From Gammaproteobacteria bacterium (lineage in GTDB: Bacteria > Pseudomonadota > Gammaproteobacteria > Chromatiales > Chromatiaceae), in NCBI GenBank assembly GCA_013041975.1, contig JABDQZ010000039.1:1-15259 (forward strand): 15,259 nt of DNA, written 5' to 3'. The notes under the pieces are model-generated. The model was not told the DNA's origin and did no database searches. It saw nothing but the letters and a program-made list of their open reading frames with translations. The first letter of the stretch is position 1; the number at the start of each line of letters is the position of its first letter. This document shows, piece after piece, positions 15,085 to 15,259 of this stretch. Made by a program: the position numbers and the translations under genes.

Positions 15085-15259
15085 ATGGCAAAAGCTGCAA
15101 ATAAAAAAGTTGCCGAAAAAACACGCAAGAAGCAGGAGCGTTCAGAAATGATTGCACGCTCTGTCGCCTTTGGATTGTTTGCCTTTTGCATGTTGTGCGT
15201 TGCTTATTGGCAGCTTCACAGCTGGTTGATGAACCCGGCAACGCTACCGGTAAAAGTGG
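15085..15259 (+). CDS. ftsQ: Cell division protein FtsQ, N-terminal part (runs off right edge)
   Basis: FtsQ is a bitopic divisome protein that binds FtsB and FtsL. The ATG at 15085 opens a frame that runs to the window edge with 58 visible residues. They show a lysine-rich cytoplasmic N-terminus (MAKAANKKVAEKTRKKQ), one membrane segment at about 22-45 and then LMNPATLPVKV, which resembles the beginning of the periplasmic POTRA domain. GGTGAG at 15075-15080 is a plausible ribosome binding site. The position after ddlB is that of ftsQ in E. coli. The protein is poorly conserved, so the call relies on topology and context. Confidence 0.9.
   Translation, partial: MAKAANKKVAEKTRKKQERSEMIARSVAFGLFAFCMLCVAYWQLHSWLMNPATLPVKV

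Overview
The window is a gammaproteobacterial dcw (division and cell wall) cluster. It runs left to right from mraZ to the first codons of ftsQ. The order is mraZ-rsmH-ftsL-ftsI-murE-murF-mraY-murD-ftsW-murG-murC-murB-ddlB-ftsQ, which is the Escherichia coli order with one addition: a short-form murB sits between murC and ddlB. Base composition looks close to half G+C. Gene order, the meso-diaminopimelate-type DNPR motif of MurE and an MraY very close to that of E. coli point to a Gram-negative gammaproteobacterium; I cannot name the genus.

Layout. Positions 1-427 (minus strand) hold the N-terminal part of a divergent tetrahydropterin-synthase (QueD/PTPS-like) gene that runs off the left edge. 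Positions 428-780 are the divergent control region. It carries a probable leaderless promoter for the leftward gene. It also carries a TTGACA-type promoter for mraZ with a perfect inverted repeat in its spacer, and G-rich 10-bp repeats that look like MraZ boxes. From 781 to 15259 thirteen complete or nearly complete genes and one partial gene follow on the plus strand with almost no intergenic DNA. Most junctions are ATGA or TGATG overlaps, so translation is probably coupled along the whole operon.

The products work as one pathway. MurC, MurD, MurE and MurF add L-Ala, D-Glu, meso-DAP and D-Ala-D-Ala to UDP-MurNAc. MurB makes UDP-MurNAc and Ddl supplies D-Ala-D-Ala. MraY and MurG build lipid I and lipid II on the inner face of the membrane. 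FtsW and FtsI polymerise and cross-link septal glycan, and FtsL and FtsQ are divisome scaffold and activation proteins. MraZ is the operon regulator and RsmH methylates 16S rRNA.

No new multi-gene system is visible. The points that most deserve a second look are an apparent one-base deletion near the 3' end of ddlB that replaces the conserved C-terminus, the phased repeat architecture at the mraZ promoter, the palindrome between its -35 and -10, and the leaderless, zinc-ligand-lacking PTPS-like gene on the left.
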